DNA from: Kitasatospora phosalacinea
Lineage (GTDB): Bacteria > Actinomycetota > Actinomycetes > Streptomycetales > Streptomycetaceae
Length of the DNA: 64,000 bases
Direction: 5' to 3'
Assembly: GCF_000716545.1 (NCBI RefSeq)
Contig: NZ_JNWZ01000012.1
Coordinates: 55,420 to 119,419, forward strand
In this document: piece by piece, positions 22,042 through 30,377 of the stretch
Layout: each line of letters starts with the position of its first letter
Numbering within the stretch: the stretch's first letter is position 1
Translations under genes and position numbers: made by a program
The notes under the pieces: model-generated
The model's input: the letters and a program-made list of their open reading frames with translations, nothing else
Database searches by the model: none
Told to the model about the DNA's origin: nothing

Positions 22042-22503
22042 TCAGTCGGGGATGTCCCAGGTGAACCGGTGCACGTGGATGCCGAAGTACGGGAAGGACT
22101 CGACGGTGCGCACCCCCGGGACGGTGCGGATCCGGTCGTTGATGACCGTGGACAGCTCGTCCATGGTCCGGCAGACCACCTCCGCGAACAGGTCGTGCGA
22201 GCCGGCCGTGGAGACCAGGTAGATCACGCTGTCGATGTCCTCCAGGGCGGCGATGATCTCCGGGAGCCCGCCGTCGACCTTGATGGCCAGCAGCGCCATG
22301 ACGGGCAGTCCGAGCTTCATCGGGTCGGTGACCGCGGCGAACTCCAGCAGGCCGCGCTCGATCAGGCGCTGCACCCGGGCGCGCACGGCCGGCGCGGACA
22401 GGCCCGCCTCCTTGCCCAGGTCGGTGTACGAGGCGCGGCCGTCCTGCTGGAGCAGCCGGATCAGGAGCTTGTCGAGTGCGTCCAGTTCGATGCGGGTCGT
22501 CAT
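22042..22503 (-). CDS. Lrp/AsnC-family transcriptional regulator
   Basis: 153 residues from ATG at 22503 (binding site AGAGGAACAGGA); upstream extension rejected. N-terminal HTH ELDALDKLLIRLLQQDGRAS and SAPAVRARVQRLIERGLLE, then the RAM ligand domain. Lrp/AsnC proteins respond to amino acids and often control adjacent catabolic genes. It is divergent from the copper amine oxidase-like pair, with a 461-base gap, so those genes are its most likely targets. Confidence 0.88.
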   Translation of the reverse strand: MTTRIELDALDKLLIRLLQQDGRASYTDLGKEAGLSAPAVRARVQRLIERGLLEFAAVTDPMKLGLPVMALLAIKVDGGLPEIIAALEDIDSVIYLVSTAGSHDLFAEVVCRTMDELSTVINDRIRTVPGVRTVESFPYFGIHVHRFTWDIPD

Positions 22504-22964
22504 GTGGTCCTGTTCCTCTCCCAGGCGTCCGTTCGTCCGCGACCGTAGCAACTCGGGGACGGAGTGCGGCAGGTGCGGTGCGGGCCCGGTCCTTCCTCGG
22601 GCGTGGTGGCCGGTGCCGACCACCGGCCTCGGCTCCGGCCACGGGCCGGGCCGGCGACGCGCCCGCCTTCGTCCGCGCGGCCCACCGGCGGCGCGACACC
22701 ACGGGTGAGCCGTGAATTCACAAGAGGGGGAAAGGAGTTGACGACCAGGCCGATGCCCGCCCCCGGGAGTTGCGCCGGTCGGGCGAGGTGAGATCCTGAG
22801 GAAAGGGTTCCCGCTCCGCGGGGACCGATCGCGGGTGAAGTCGTGCCAGTTCCACCGGGACGGCGGGACGGCGCGTCGCCGAGGATCGCACACCGGGGGC
22901 CGAGCCCGTCGGTACCGTGCGGCCTCTTCCATGCTGGAATTCCGCACCGCCCGAAGGGTTCGTC
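22504..22964. promoter_or_regulatory. Divergent promoter region with a perfect palindrome
   Basis: 461 bases between the Lrp gene and the amine-oxidase-like pair, with no supported gene. Contains the perfect 10-bp palindrome GTGAATTCAC at 22712-22721, AT-richer than its surroundings and a plausible operator, and a TTGACG hexamer at 22738-22743 without a convincing -10 partner. Presumed to hold promoters for both directions. Confidence 0.4.
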
Positions 22965-23633
22965 ATGTCTGGCGAATACGCGTTGCCCCCGCCAGGACTG
23001 TCCGACGCGGGAGGGATCAATCTCGGACCCGTTCTCGATCCACCGTTCTCCGACGCTCCGGACTTCCGCGCCCACGTGCAGTCGGTGACCACCACGCCGG
23101 TCACCGTCCAGGACGCCGAGCCGATCATCGACGAGGCGGGGAGCCGGCGGGCGGTGGAGCTGGCACTGCGATCCGAAGACGTCTCCGGGGAACTCGCCGG
23201 GCGACGCCACGAGGTCATCGGCGTGGGCTCCGAAGCGGCCGACCGGGAGACCCAGTACCCGCTCGTGATCATCTTCGACTACACGGAGAACGTCGCCGTG
23301 GAGGCCGCGGTCGATCTCGGAACGGGCCGGGTCCGCGAGGTGCGCAGACGCCGCTACCAACCGCAGCTGTCGGCGTCCGAGGAGCGCCAGGCCATCGAAC
23401 TGGTGCGGCAGGGAGGGCGGCTGTCCGAGTACGAGGACCAGCTGGGATCCGGAGCCGGCATCCTGGTGGAGGACGTCGATTTCCGCAGCCCGCGCCACGG
23501 GCACCGGTTGGTCGACCTGCGCTTCGGCCCGAGGACCAGGAGGCTCCCGATCGCCTTCGCCGTCGTGGACCTGACGGACCGCGACGTCGTCCGCGCGGGA
23601 CCGGTCCCCGACGTCCACGGAGGTGTGTCATGA
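22965..23633 (+). CDS. Copper amine oxidase N-terminal-domain-like protein
   Basis: 222 residues from ATG at 22965. Its middle (VIGVGSEAADRETQYPLVII, then VEAAVDLGTGRVREVRRR, then SASEERQAIELVRQGGRL) resembles the small alpha/beta N2/N3 domains that precede the catalytic domain of copper amine oxidases, in which a strand pair carries the DLxxGxV pattern. No signal peptide. The stop overlaps the start of the next gene (ATGA), which encodes the catalytic-domain-like part, so the two seem to be a split version of a normally single polypeptide. Family assignment by pattern only. Confidence 0.6.
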   Translation: MSGEYALPPPGLSDAGGINLGPVLDPPFSDAPDFRAHVQSVTTTPVTVQDAEPIIDEAGSRRAVELALRSEDVSGELAGRRHEVIGVGSEAADRETQYPLVIIFDYTENVAVEAAVDLGTGRVREVRRRRYQPQLSASEERQAIELVRQGGRLSEYEDQLGSGAGILVEDVDFRSPRHGHRLVDLRFGPRTRRLPIAFAVVDLTDRDVVRAGPVPDVHGGVS

Positions 23634-24487
23634 CCGTCGCCGGCAACGTGCAATGGCCTCCCGAGGCGCCGGTGTGGAAGTTCAGCTGGCAGATGGTCGA
23701 CGGCGACAGCGAGGCCATCGCCTTCTACGACCTCTACTTCAAGGACCGGCTGGTCCTGCACAAGGCCAGCCTGCCGATGATCCGCGTGCAGTACGACGGC
23801 CCGGCCGGCCCGTACAAGGACCAGCTCAGCACCGGGAACATGCGCGGATCGGTCACTGTCCACGAGGGGAGCCCCAGTCCGACCTTCCGGTTCCTGGTGG
23901 TCGAGAGCTACCACGAGATCGGCCATTACCGGCTGACCAACCGGTGGATCTTCCGCAACGACGGCATCATCCTGCCGCAGCTCTACAGCGCCGGCCTGCA
24001 GGCTCCGTACAACCACCGGCACCACGCCTACTGGCGGTTCGACTTCGACGTCGTCGGGGCGGCCAACAACCTGGCGCTGGAGCACCTCCCGGTGGGCACG
24101 GACTGGGGCTGGGGCCCCGGCTGGCTGCCCTACACGGTGGAGGCCCAAGCCGCCCACTCGCCGCGCAACACCTACGCGGTGCTGAACAAGTCGAACCCCT
24201 TCGGGCACCTCCAGGGGTACACGATCGCCCCGGGACCGTTCGACGGCGCCGCCGACGCCTTCGGCCGACTCGACGCGGCGGTCACCGCCTACCGGGGACC
24301 CGAGGATCTGCGAGGGCGGCTGGGAACGCCCAGCGACGACCAGATCGCCACGCAGGTCAACGGCGAGAACATCGACGGCAAGGACGTGGTGCTCTGGTGG
24401 TGCGCCCACCTGGACCACCACGCGAGCGAAGGCGGCGACGAGTGGCACGTCTGCGGGCCGATCCTGCAGCCGTTCGGCTATCCGTGA
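23630..24487 (+). CDS. Copper amine oxidase catalytic-domain-like protein
   Basis: 285 residues. Motifs line up with the end of copper amine oxidases: GHYRLTNRWIFRNDG resembles the cofactor region (Tyr100 at the place of the topaquinone-forming Tyr, but in HYR rather than NYD/E); YNHRHHAYWRFDFDVVG resembles the copper-binding HxH strand (H129, H131); and VVLWWCAHLDHHASEGGDEW resembles the segment with the third copper ligand. The chain is shorter than the usual ~400-residue catalytic domain. Whether it makes topaquinone and oxidises amines is uncertain. Probably controlled by the divergent Lrp regulator. Confidence 0.6.
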   Translation: MTVAGNVQWPPEAPVWKFSWQMVDGDSEAIAFYDLYFKDRLVLHKASLPMIRVQYDGPAGPYKDQLSTGNMRGSVTVHEGSPSPTFRFLVVESYHEIGHYRLTNRWIFRNDGIILPQLYSAGLQAPYNHRHHAYWRFDFDVVGAANNLALEHLPVGTDWGWGPGWLPYTVEAQAAHSPRNTYAVLNKSNPFGHLQGYTIAPGPFDGAADAFGRLDAAVTAYRGPEDLRGRLGTPSDDQIATQVNGENIDGKDVVLWWCAHLDHHASEGGDEWHVCGPILQPFGYP

Positions 24488-24495
24488 CGCTTTGA

Positions 24496-24513
24496 GGGGA
24501 ACCCGCGTTCCCC
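24496..24513 (+). terminator. Short hairpin terminator
   Basis: Perfect 7-bp stem GGGGAAC / GTTCCCC with a CCGC tetraloop, nine bases after the amine-oxidase-like stop and before the convergent hydrolase gene. Confidence 0.45.
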
Positions 24514-24589
24514 CACCACGGCTGGTGCGCGACCGTCCACGAGGTCGGCAACTGCCGGACGAGCGGCGGAGTCTCGGCGGTCGACCGGA

Positions 24590-25315
24590 TCACTCCGCCG
24601 CGGTCAGGCACTCGGCGAGCAGGTCGACGACGTCGTGCCAGGCTCGCCGGGCGTGCCGCGGGTGGTGGCCGACGCCGGGGACCGTGGGGTGGTCGACCGG
24701 CGGGTGGTGGAAGGCGTGCAAGGCGCCGCCGTAGACCACGAGGCGCCAGTCGACGCCCGCGGCCTGCATCTCGGCGGTGAACGCGTCCCGTTGCGCGGGC
24801 GGCATGATCGGGTCTTCCGACCCGACCCCGGCCCACACCGGGCAGCGGATGCGCGCCGCCTCGCCCGGTCGGCCCGTGGTCAGCGCGTTGACCGTCCCGA
24901 TCGCGCGCAGGTCGGCGCCGTCGCGCCCGAGTTCCAGCCCGACGGCGCCCCCGGTGCCGTAGCCGACGGCGGCGATCCGGTCGGGGTCGGTCCGCGGCTC
25001 GGCGCGCAGCACGTCGAGCGCCGCATGACCGATGCCCCGCATCCGGTCGGGGTCGGCGAGCAGCGGCATGCAACGGGCCAGCATCTCCTCGGGGTCGGCC
25101 AGGTAGCGCCCGCCGTGAAGGTCGAAGGCCAGCGCCACGTACCCCAGTTCGGCGAGCGCGTCGGCCCGGCGGCGCTCGACGTCGCTGAGCCCCATGCCCT
25201 CCGGCCCGAGCAGCACCGCGGGCCGGCGATCGGCTCCGGCCGGGAGCGCGAGGTGCCCGATCATCGTCAGACCGTCGGCCGGGTACTCGACCGTGCGCGT
25301 GGTGATCGTCGTCAT
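24590..25315 (-). CDS. Dienelactone hydrolase-family protein lacking the catalytic Cys
   Basis: 241 residues; ATG at 25315 is the only start that leaves the N-terminal strand intact, although the binding site is weak. Dienelactone hydrolase fold with the pattern VLLGPEGMGLSD, VALAFDLHGGRY, and C-terminal ALHAFHHP carrying the His. The nucleophile elbow, normally GY/FCxGG, reads GYGTGG: residue 120 is Gly (GGC), one base away from Cys (TGC). It may be inactive, or use a different residue. Monocistronic. Confidence 0.75.
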   Translation of the reverse strand: MTTITTRTVEYPADGLTMIGHLALPAGADRRPAVLLGPEGMGLSDVERRRADALAELGYVALAFDLHGGRYLADPEEMLARCMPLLADPDRMRGIGHAALDVLRAEPRTDPDRIAAVGYGTGGAVGLELGRDGADLRAIGTVNALTTGRPGEAARIRCPVWAGVGSEDPIMPPAQRDAFTAEMQAAGVDWRLVVYGGALHAFHHPPVDHPTVPGVGHHPRHARRAWHDVVDLLAECLTAAE

Positions 25316-25475
25316 GCGACTGGACAGTAGTGACCGGCGAGTCCGGTCGGGACGCCGTTCTGCCGCCGGCAGAACGGCGCGGTGTTCCTCCGGGATGCGG
25401 CGACGGCTCGCGGTCCGCCACCAACCCCCGTTCCCGCGGCGGCGGCTCCCCGCTCGGCCGCCTCGGGCAGGACCG

Positions 25476-25949
25476 CTACGGCGTGGTCGGCGGGTCGGTC
25501 GAGTGGTCCCCGTCGAAGCAGACGGGCAGGTCGGGCGTCGATGTGAAGTGGCCCGCTCCGCTGACCAGGAGCAGGGTGATGCCGTGCGATCCGCCGCTGC
25601 CCCATCCGATTTCGGTGATGCGGTGGCACAGTGCCCGGGCCTGGTCCGGGTCGGTGTCGGGGGTGACCCGGACGTCGAGGGCCTTCCATCCGCCGGGGGT
25701 CGGGCCACTCGCCATGAAGGAGAGGGAGCCTTCGGCGACGTGCGGCAGGCAGCGGATCTCCTCCGGGAGCGGTCCCTGCCAGTTGTCCTCGTAGCTCTCG
25801 GTGGGGCTCGGCGCGGCGCTGCACGCGGGCCCGGGGGAACCGGAGACGGAAGCGGAAGCGGGCCCGCCGGCCTGCGGCTCGGTGGCGGTGGTGCAGCCGG
25901 TGACGGCGAAGGCTGCCACGGCGAGGGCCGCGGCGAAACGTCCGGACAA
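25476..25949 (-). CDS. Putative secreted lipoprotein
   Basis: 157 residues if translation begins at the TTG at 25949, which has AGGGGAGG six bases upstream; a GTG at 25973 would add eight residues but has no binding site. Signal peptide (SGRFAAALAVAAFAVTGC) with lipobox VTGC, then an Ala/Ser/Pro/Gly-rich linker, then a small cysteine-containing domain (EEIRCLPHVAEGSLSF, ALCHRITEIGWGSGGSHGIT, DLPVCFDGDH). No function recognised; membrane-anchored outer-face protein. Divergent from the SARP gene. Confidence 0.65.
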   Translation of the reverse strand: MSGRFAAALAVAAFAVTGCTTATEPQAGGPASASVSGSPGPACSAAPSPTESYEDNWQGPLPEEIRCLPHVAEGSLSFMASGPTPGGWKALDVRVTPDTDPDQARALCHRITEIGWGSGGSHGITLLLVSGAGHFTSTPDLPVCFDGDHSTDPPTTP

Positions 25950-26308
25950 TCGTCCTCCCCTGATCGAAGTCACACCGTACCGGCGGCCGCGGGATCCTCG
26001 CCGCTCCGGGACCGGGCCCTCAGCCCACCCGCACCCGGCGCCCGGGCCGGCCGGGAGCCGGCCGGCCCACGGTCGCGTGCGGCCGCGCCCGCGCCCGGGC
26101 CCGTGCCCGGGCCTAAGTGGAACCACGTAATCGGCTACGTAACCGGCGGACAACCGGGTGGTTGACCGGTTACCGTCCGTTAGCCTCCCTCCATGCCCCT
26201 GACAGTCGTCCGAGTGTTCGGTCGCGCGGAGCACGGTCCGCGGACCGGCCCGGGCTGAGGCGCTGGATCTGCCGCCCGCGAGGCCCCCGCCACGATCGAA
26301 AGGCACCC
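25950..26308. promoter_or_regulatory. Intergenic region before the SARP gene with 11-bp spaced direct repeats
   Basis: 359 bases without a gene. AACCGG occurs at 26141 and again at 26152 (11-bp period), flanked by AATCGG at 26129 and GACCGG at 26164 (12-bp steps). SARP proteins bind short direct repeats one helical turn (11 bp) apart, so this is a good candidate operator, probably for autoregulation. An inverted GTAACCGG (26139-26146) / CCGGTTAC (26166-26173) overlaps it. Confidence 0.6.
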
Positions 26309-28117
26309 GTGACCATGATCGTCCGGTTCTCCCTCCTCGGTCCGCTGTCCGTCCGGGTCGGGGACGACCTGCTCCCGCTCGGTCCGCTCAAACAGCGGCT
26401 CGTGCTGGCCGTGCTGCTGGGCGAGGCCAACCGGTTCGTCTCGGTGGACCGGCTGACCGAGGCCCTGTGGGCCGACGAACCGCCCCGCACCGCGCGCAAG
26501 AACATCCAGGTGTACGTCTCCGCCCTGCGCCGGACGCTGGAGCCGGCCGGCGACCGGATCCACCACGGGCTGGGGGGCTACCTGATCCGGGTGGCCGAGC
26601 CCGAGCTGGACGCGCTCAGGTTCCAGGCCCTCGCCCGGACGGCGCGCGCGACCGCCGCGAACGGCCGCTTCGAGGCGGCCGCCGCCCTGTTCGACAGCGC
26701 CCGGCGGCTGTGGACCGGCCCGCCGCTGCCCGAACTGCTCTGCTCCGAGCCGGTGCGGGCCCAGGCCGACCAGTTGGTCGGACGCTACCTCGCGGTCAGC
26801 GAGGACTGGGCCGAGGCCGCCCTGGAGTCGGGGCTGTCGGGCGAGGTCGCCGAGGTGACGGCGGAGCTCCTCGAACAGCACCCGCTGCGCGAGCGCCTGC
26901 GGGCGGCCCACATGACGGCGCTGCACCGCTGCGGGCGGCGGGCGGAGGCGCTGGCCGCGTACGAGGAGGTGCGCCAGCGCCTGTCCCGGGAGCTGGGCCT
27001 GTCGCCGAGCCCCGCGCTGACCGGCCTGTACGAGTCGATCCTGGCGGACGGCGCCCCCGCCGCGGGCGCCGCGCGGCCCGGCGGGGCCGGGCGGCGGGCG
27101 CCGCACGCGCTGCCCCCCGACCTCCCCGACTTCACCGGGCGCCGCGGGCAGGTCGCCGAGCTGGTGGCGGCGGCCTCGGACGGCGGGGGCGTGGTGCTGG
27201 TCACCGGCCCGGCCGGGGTGGGCAAGACGGCGCTGGCGGTGCACGCCGCGCACCGCCTGGCGGAGCACTTCCCCGACGGGCGCATCCACCTGAGCCTGCG
27301 CGAACCGGACGGCTCCCGGCGCTCGCCCGCGTCGCTGGCGGCCGAACTCGCCCGGTACACCGGCCACGGCGCGCGCGTGCCCGAGCACCCCGACCTGGCC
27401 GCCGCGTCCTGGCGCGCCTGGCTGGCCGACCGCCGGGTGCTGCTCGTGCTGGACGACGCGCCCGACGAGGCGAGCGTGCGCCCGCTGCTGCCCGGCACCG
27501 GCGCGAGCACCGCCGTGGTCACCGCCCGCACCCGGCTCGCCGGACTGGTCGGCACCCGCCGGGTGGACCTGCCGCCGTACTCGGTCGAGGAGGCGCTGGA
27601 GCTGCTCGACCGGATCACCGACCGGGTGGGCTGCGACCGGGCGGCGGCCGAACGCCTGGTCCGGGCCTGCGGCCTGCTGCCGCTCGCGGTCCGGGTGGCC
27701 GGCCTGAAGCTCACCGTCCTGCGCCACCTGCCGATGGCCGAGTACGCGGCCCGGCTGGCCGACCCGCGCACCGTGCTCGACGAACTCGCCGTCGGCGACC
27801 TCGACGTGCGCGCGCTGCTCGCCGACGAGTGGCGGCGCCTGGACGACGCCCACCGCTTCGTGCTGCTGCGCCTCGGCCGGCTGCCGGACTCCTCGCTGTT
27901 CACCGCGGAGGGCGCGGCGGTCGCGCTGGGCTGCGCCCCGGACGCGGCGCGCCGGCAGATCGAGCGGCTGATCGAGGCCGGGGTGGTTCTCTGTCCGGAC
28001 AGCGAGGTGACCGCGCACGCGGCGGTGTACGCCCTGCCGCACCTCACCCGGCTGCTCGCCCGGGAGCAGGCGGCGTGGACGGTGTACGGCGAGCACGCGG
28101 GCTGGGGGACCGCGTGA
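26309..28117 (+). CDS. SARP/AfsR-family transcriptional activator with NB-ARC domain
   Basis: 602 residues from GTG at 26309 (AAAGG binding site). N-terminal OmpR-like winged helix (about 1-95; SLLGPLSVRVGDDLLPLG), bacterial transcriptional activation domain (about 100-245), then an NB-ARC ATPase (about 265-500) with Walker A TGPAGVGKTALAV and Walker B VLLVLDDAPDEASV, and a short helical C-terminus without TPR repeats (AfsR itself is ~990 residues). Medium-size SARPs are pathway activators for adjacent clusters. The matching direct repeats at its own and the three RiPP promoters point to control of the region 26-43 kb. Confidence 0.9.
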   Translation: MTMIVRFSLLGPLSVRVGDDLLPLGPLKQRLVLAVLLGEANRFVSVDRLTEALWADEPPRTARKNIQVYVSALRRTLEPAGDRIHHGLGGYLIRVAEPELDALRFQALARTARATAANGRFEAAAALFDSARRLWTGPPLPELLCSEPVRAQADQLVGRYLAVSEDWAEAALESGLSGEVAEVTAELLEQHPLRERLRAAHMTALHRCGRRAEALAAYEEVRQRLSRELGLSPSPALTGLYESILADGAPAAGAARPGGAGRRAPHALPPDLPDFTGRRGQVAELVAAASDGGGVVLVTGPAGVGKTALAVHAAHRLAEHFPDGRIHLSLREPDGSRRSPASLAAELARYTGHGARVPEHPDLAAASWRAWLADRRVLLVLDDAPDEASVRPLLPGTGASTAVVTARTRLAGLVGTRRVDLPPYSVEEALELLDRITDRVGCDRAAAERLVRACGLLPLAVRVAGLKLTVLRHLPMAEYAARLADPRTVLDELAVGDLDVRALLADEWRRLDDAHRFVLLRLGRLPDSSLFTAEGAAVALGCAPDAARRQIERLIEAGVVLCPDSEVTAHAAVYALPHLTRLLAREQAAWTVYGEHAGWGTA

Positions 28118-28159
28118 GGCGGGCGGCGCGCCGGGACCGCGTGAGCCGGGCGGCGCGCC

Positions 28160-28190
28160 GGGGGCGCGCGAGCGGTGCGGGCGCGCCCCC
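28160..28190. terminator. Bidirectional hairpin terminator
   Basis: Inverted repeat GGGGGCGCGC (28160-28169) / GCGCGCCCCC (28181-28190) with an 11-base loop in the 84-base gap between the convergent SARP and MFS genes. Confidence 0.55.
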
Positions 28191-28201
28191 GGGCCCCGTG
28201 G

Positions 28202-29470
28202 TCAGTTCGGTGCGGCGGGCGCGAGCTTCTGGGTGCCGACCGGGTCGGCCACCGGCTCGGGCCGCGTGTTGACGGCGGCGCGCAGCCGCGGGCTGGCGCC
28301 GAGGGCGGCCAGCGGCAGCAGCAGCGGGGCGACCAGCACGATCGAGGCGGTCCGGCCGCCGGCGCCGGAGATCAGGAAGCCGGTGACGGCGGGCCCGACC
28401 CAGGCGATGCTGCCGGCCAGCAGGGTGACGGCCGCCGAGATCCGCCCCTGCAGGTGGACCGGCGAGTCCAGGCTCACCTGCACGAAGACCAGCGAGCCGA
28501 TCGGCGGCAGGAAGAAGACGATCACGCCCACCGCCCCGATGGTGAGCCCGATCACGCCGAGCGCCACCAGTGGTGTGGCCAGTAACCACACCGCCAGCAC
28601 GGTCAGCAGCACGGTGGCCGGCCGGAACCGGCGCAGGATCCAGCCGGTGCAGACGCCGCCGACGATCCCGCCGCAGCCGGCGGCGGTCAGCACCCAGCCG
28701 GCCGAGACCGGGTGCCGGCCCACGTCCGACGCGCCGATGGCGGCGAGCAGTTCGACCGCGCGCCCCAGCAGGTTGATGTAGGCGACGACGCCCACCAGGA
28801 ACAGCAGCGGCCGCCGCCGCACCACCCAGCCGAAGCCGCGGGTGAGCTCGCCGGCGGTGTGGCGCAGCGGCCCGGCGCCCGCCCGGGCGGGCGCCTCGAC
28901 CGGGCGCGGCAGGTGCTCGTACACCACCTGGGACAGCAGGGCCAGGGAGAGCAGGTAGGAGACGGCGTCCACGAGGAAGGCGATCGGCGCGCCGAGCGTG
29001 AGCAGCAGGCCGCCGAGCGGCGGGCCGATCGCGATGGCGATGTTGACGCGGACGACGGTGCGGGTGAGGGCGTCCTGCCGCCGCTCGGGGGGCACGGACT
29101 GCCGCAGCACGCCCGCCTCGGCCGACGAGAACAGCGTCGACACCACGGCCGTCGCCGCCGCCGCGGTCACCGCGACGACCGTGGTCAGGTGCCCCGTCAC
29201 CAGGGTGAGCACGAGCAGCAGGGCGATCACGGCCCGGCCGGCGTCGCAGAGCAGCATCAGCGACTTGCGGTCGACCGTGTCGGCGATCAGGCCGCTGGGC
29301 AGTTTGGCGACCAGCTGGGCGATCCCCACGGCCGTGGCCACCATGGCCGCGTCCACCGGCGACCTGGTGGAGGCCAGCACCGCCAGCGGCAGGGCGAGCG
29401 AGGTCATCTCGCTCGCCATGTCGGAGAGCGCCTGACTGGTCCAGATCAGCGTGAAGTTCTTGGTGATCAC
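28202..29470 (-). CDS. MFS exporter
   Basis: 422 residues, twelve hydrophobic segments; MFS_3/enterobactin-exporter-like (NFTLIWTSQALSDMASEMTS at the start, LPSGLIADTVDRKSLML after helix 2, ARGxG-type VRVNIAIAIGPPLGGLL). Last gene of the minus-strand RiPP operon, 12 bases after the methyltransferase gene. Likely exports the modified peptide made by the radical SAM system or provides immunity (inference). Confidence 0.8.
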   Translation of the reverse strand: MITKNFTLIWTSQALSDMASEMTSLALPLAVLASTRSPVDAAMVATAVGIAQLVAKLPSGLIADTVDRKSLMLLCDAGRAVIALLLVLTLVTGHLTTVVAVTAAAATAVVSTLFSSAEAGVLRQSVPPERRQDALTRTVVRVNIAIAIGPPLGGLLLTLGAPIAFLVDAVSYLLSLALLSQVVYEHLPRPVEAPARAGAGPLRHTAGELTRGFGWVVRRRPLLFLVGVVAYINLLGRAVELLAAIGASDVGRHPVSAGWVLTAAGCGGIVGGVCTGWILRRFRPATVLLTVLAVWLLATPLVALGVIGLTIGAVGVIVFFLPPIGSLVFVQVSLDSPVHLQGRISAAVTLLAGSIAWVGPAVTGFLISGAGGRTASIVLVAPLLLPLAALGASPRLRAAVNTRPEPVADPVGTQKLAPAAPN

Positions 29471-29482
29471 GGCGGTGCCCGG

Positions 29483-30313
29483 TCAGCGCGCGGTGCGGCG
29501 AACGGCGACGTAGAGGCCCTTGGTGTGGCTGTCCTCGTCCACCGAGTCGGCGAGGCTGCCGTCGCGGTTCAGGCCGTGCGCGGCGACCAGGTCCAGCCCG
29601 GCCGCGTCCAGGAACCGGGTGAACTCGTCGACGGAGTGGTGCCGCTGGAGGTGGTCGATGCTCTCCCGGGTCCACGTCTCGGGCGCCCCGGGGGCGTCGG
29701 GGGCGCCGGGGGCCTGGGCGGACCGCCGGAAGGCGGTCATGTTCAGCCGGAACCGCTCCGGGTCGCCCTCCTCGGGCAGGAAGCGGCCGCGCAGCGCGAC
29801 GTGCAGGCCCTCCGACTCGAAGACGTGCGGCTCGTGCATCAACCGGTAGCCGCGCCGGGTGTTGGCGTCGAAGACCAGCACGCCGCCGGGGCTCATCACC
29901 CGCCCCAGGCTGACCAGCGCCTCGGCCAGGTGGGCGGTGTCGGCCAGGTAGTTGACGATGTCGCTCATGCACAGCACCACGTCGTAGGGGCCGCCGTGCT
30001 CGAACGGCAGCCGGATGTCGTGGACGTGGAAGTCGATGCCGGTGTCCGCGTGCGTGGTCCGGGCGATCTCGATCATGGCGGGGCTGATGTCCGTCCCGGT
30101 GGGCCGGAAGCCGCGCCGCGCGAACGCCGCGGTGCTGCGCCCGGTGCCGCAGCCCGCGTCCAGCAGCCGGTCGCCGGGCGGGTCGGCCCGCTTGATCAGC
30201 TGCTCCAGCAGGTCACCGAAGACGGTGTAGTCGTCCTGCCGGGTCAGCGCGTCGTAGAACGGCGCGGTGGCGTCGTAGGCGACGGCGGCGTGGTCGGTGG
30301 GGACGGTGCTCAT
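29483..30313 (-). CDS. SAM-dependent methyltransferase
   Basis: 276 residues, ATG at 30313 after ACAGGAG. Class I methyltransferase: motif I DRLLDAGCGTGRSTAAFA, motif II PYDVVLCMSDIVNYL, post-motif SPGGVLVFDANTRRG. Located between the glycosyltransferase-like and exporter genes of the radical SAM peptide operon, so peptide methylation is plausible, but small-molecule methylation fits equally. An Ala-Pro-Gly insertion (SAQAPGAPDAPGAPE) interrupts the C-terminal beta region. Confidence 0.8.
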   Translation of the reverse strand: MSTVPTDHAAVAYDATAPFYDALTRQDDYTVFGDLLEQLIKRADPPGDRLLDAGCGTGRSTAAFARRGFRPTGTDISPAMIEIARTTHADTGIDFHVHDIRLPFEHGGPYDVVLCMSDIVNYLADTAHLAEALVSLGRVMSPGGVLVFDANTRRGYRLMHEPHVFESEGLHVALRGRFLPEEGDPERFRLNMTAFRRSAQAPGAPDAPGAPETWTRESIDHLQRHHSVDEFTRFLDAAGLDLVAAHGLNRDGSLADSVDEDSHTKGLYVAVRRTAR

Positions 30314-30377
30314 GAGCGACTCCTGTTCGGGTCCTGTGCGGGTCCTGTGCGGGGCGGGCGCGGCGCCCGGTGGCGGT

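Noticed and set aside
22738-22791. 17-codon open frame starting TTG after AAAGGAG
   Set aside because: Too short, no recognisable feature; the TTG overlaps a possible -35 hexamer (TTGACG), so the Shine-Dalgarno-like match is probably chance.
28118-28160. Short imperfect repeats (GTGAGxCGGGCGGCGCGCCGG) between convergent genes
   Set aside because: Two imperfect copies only; best explained as part of the GC-rich terminator surroundings.
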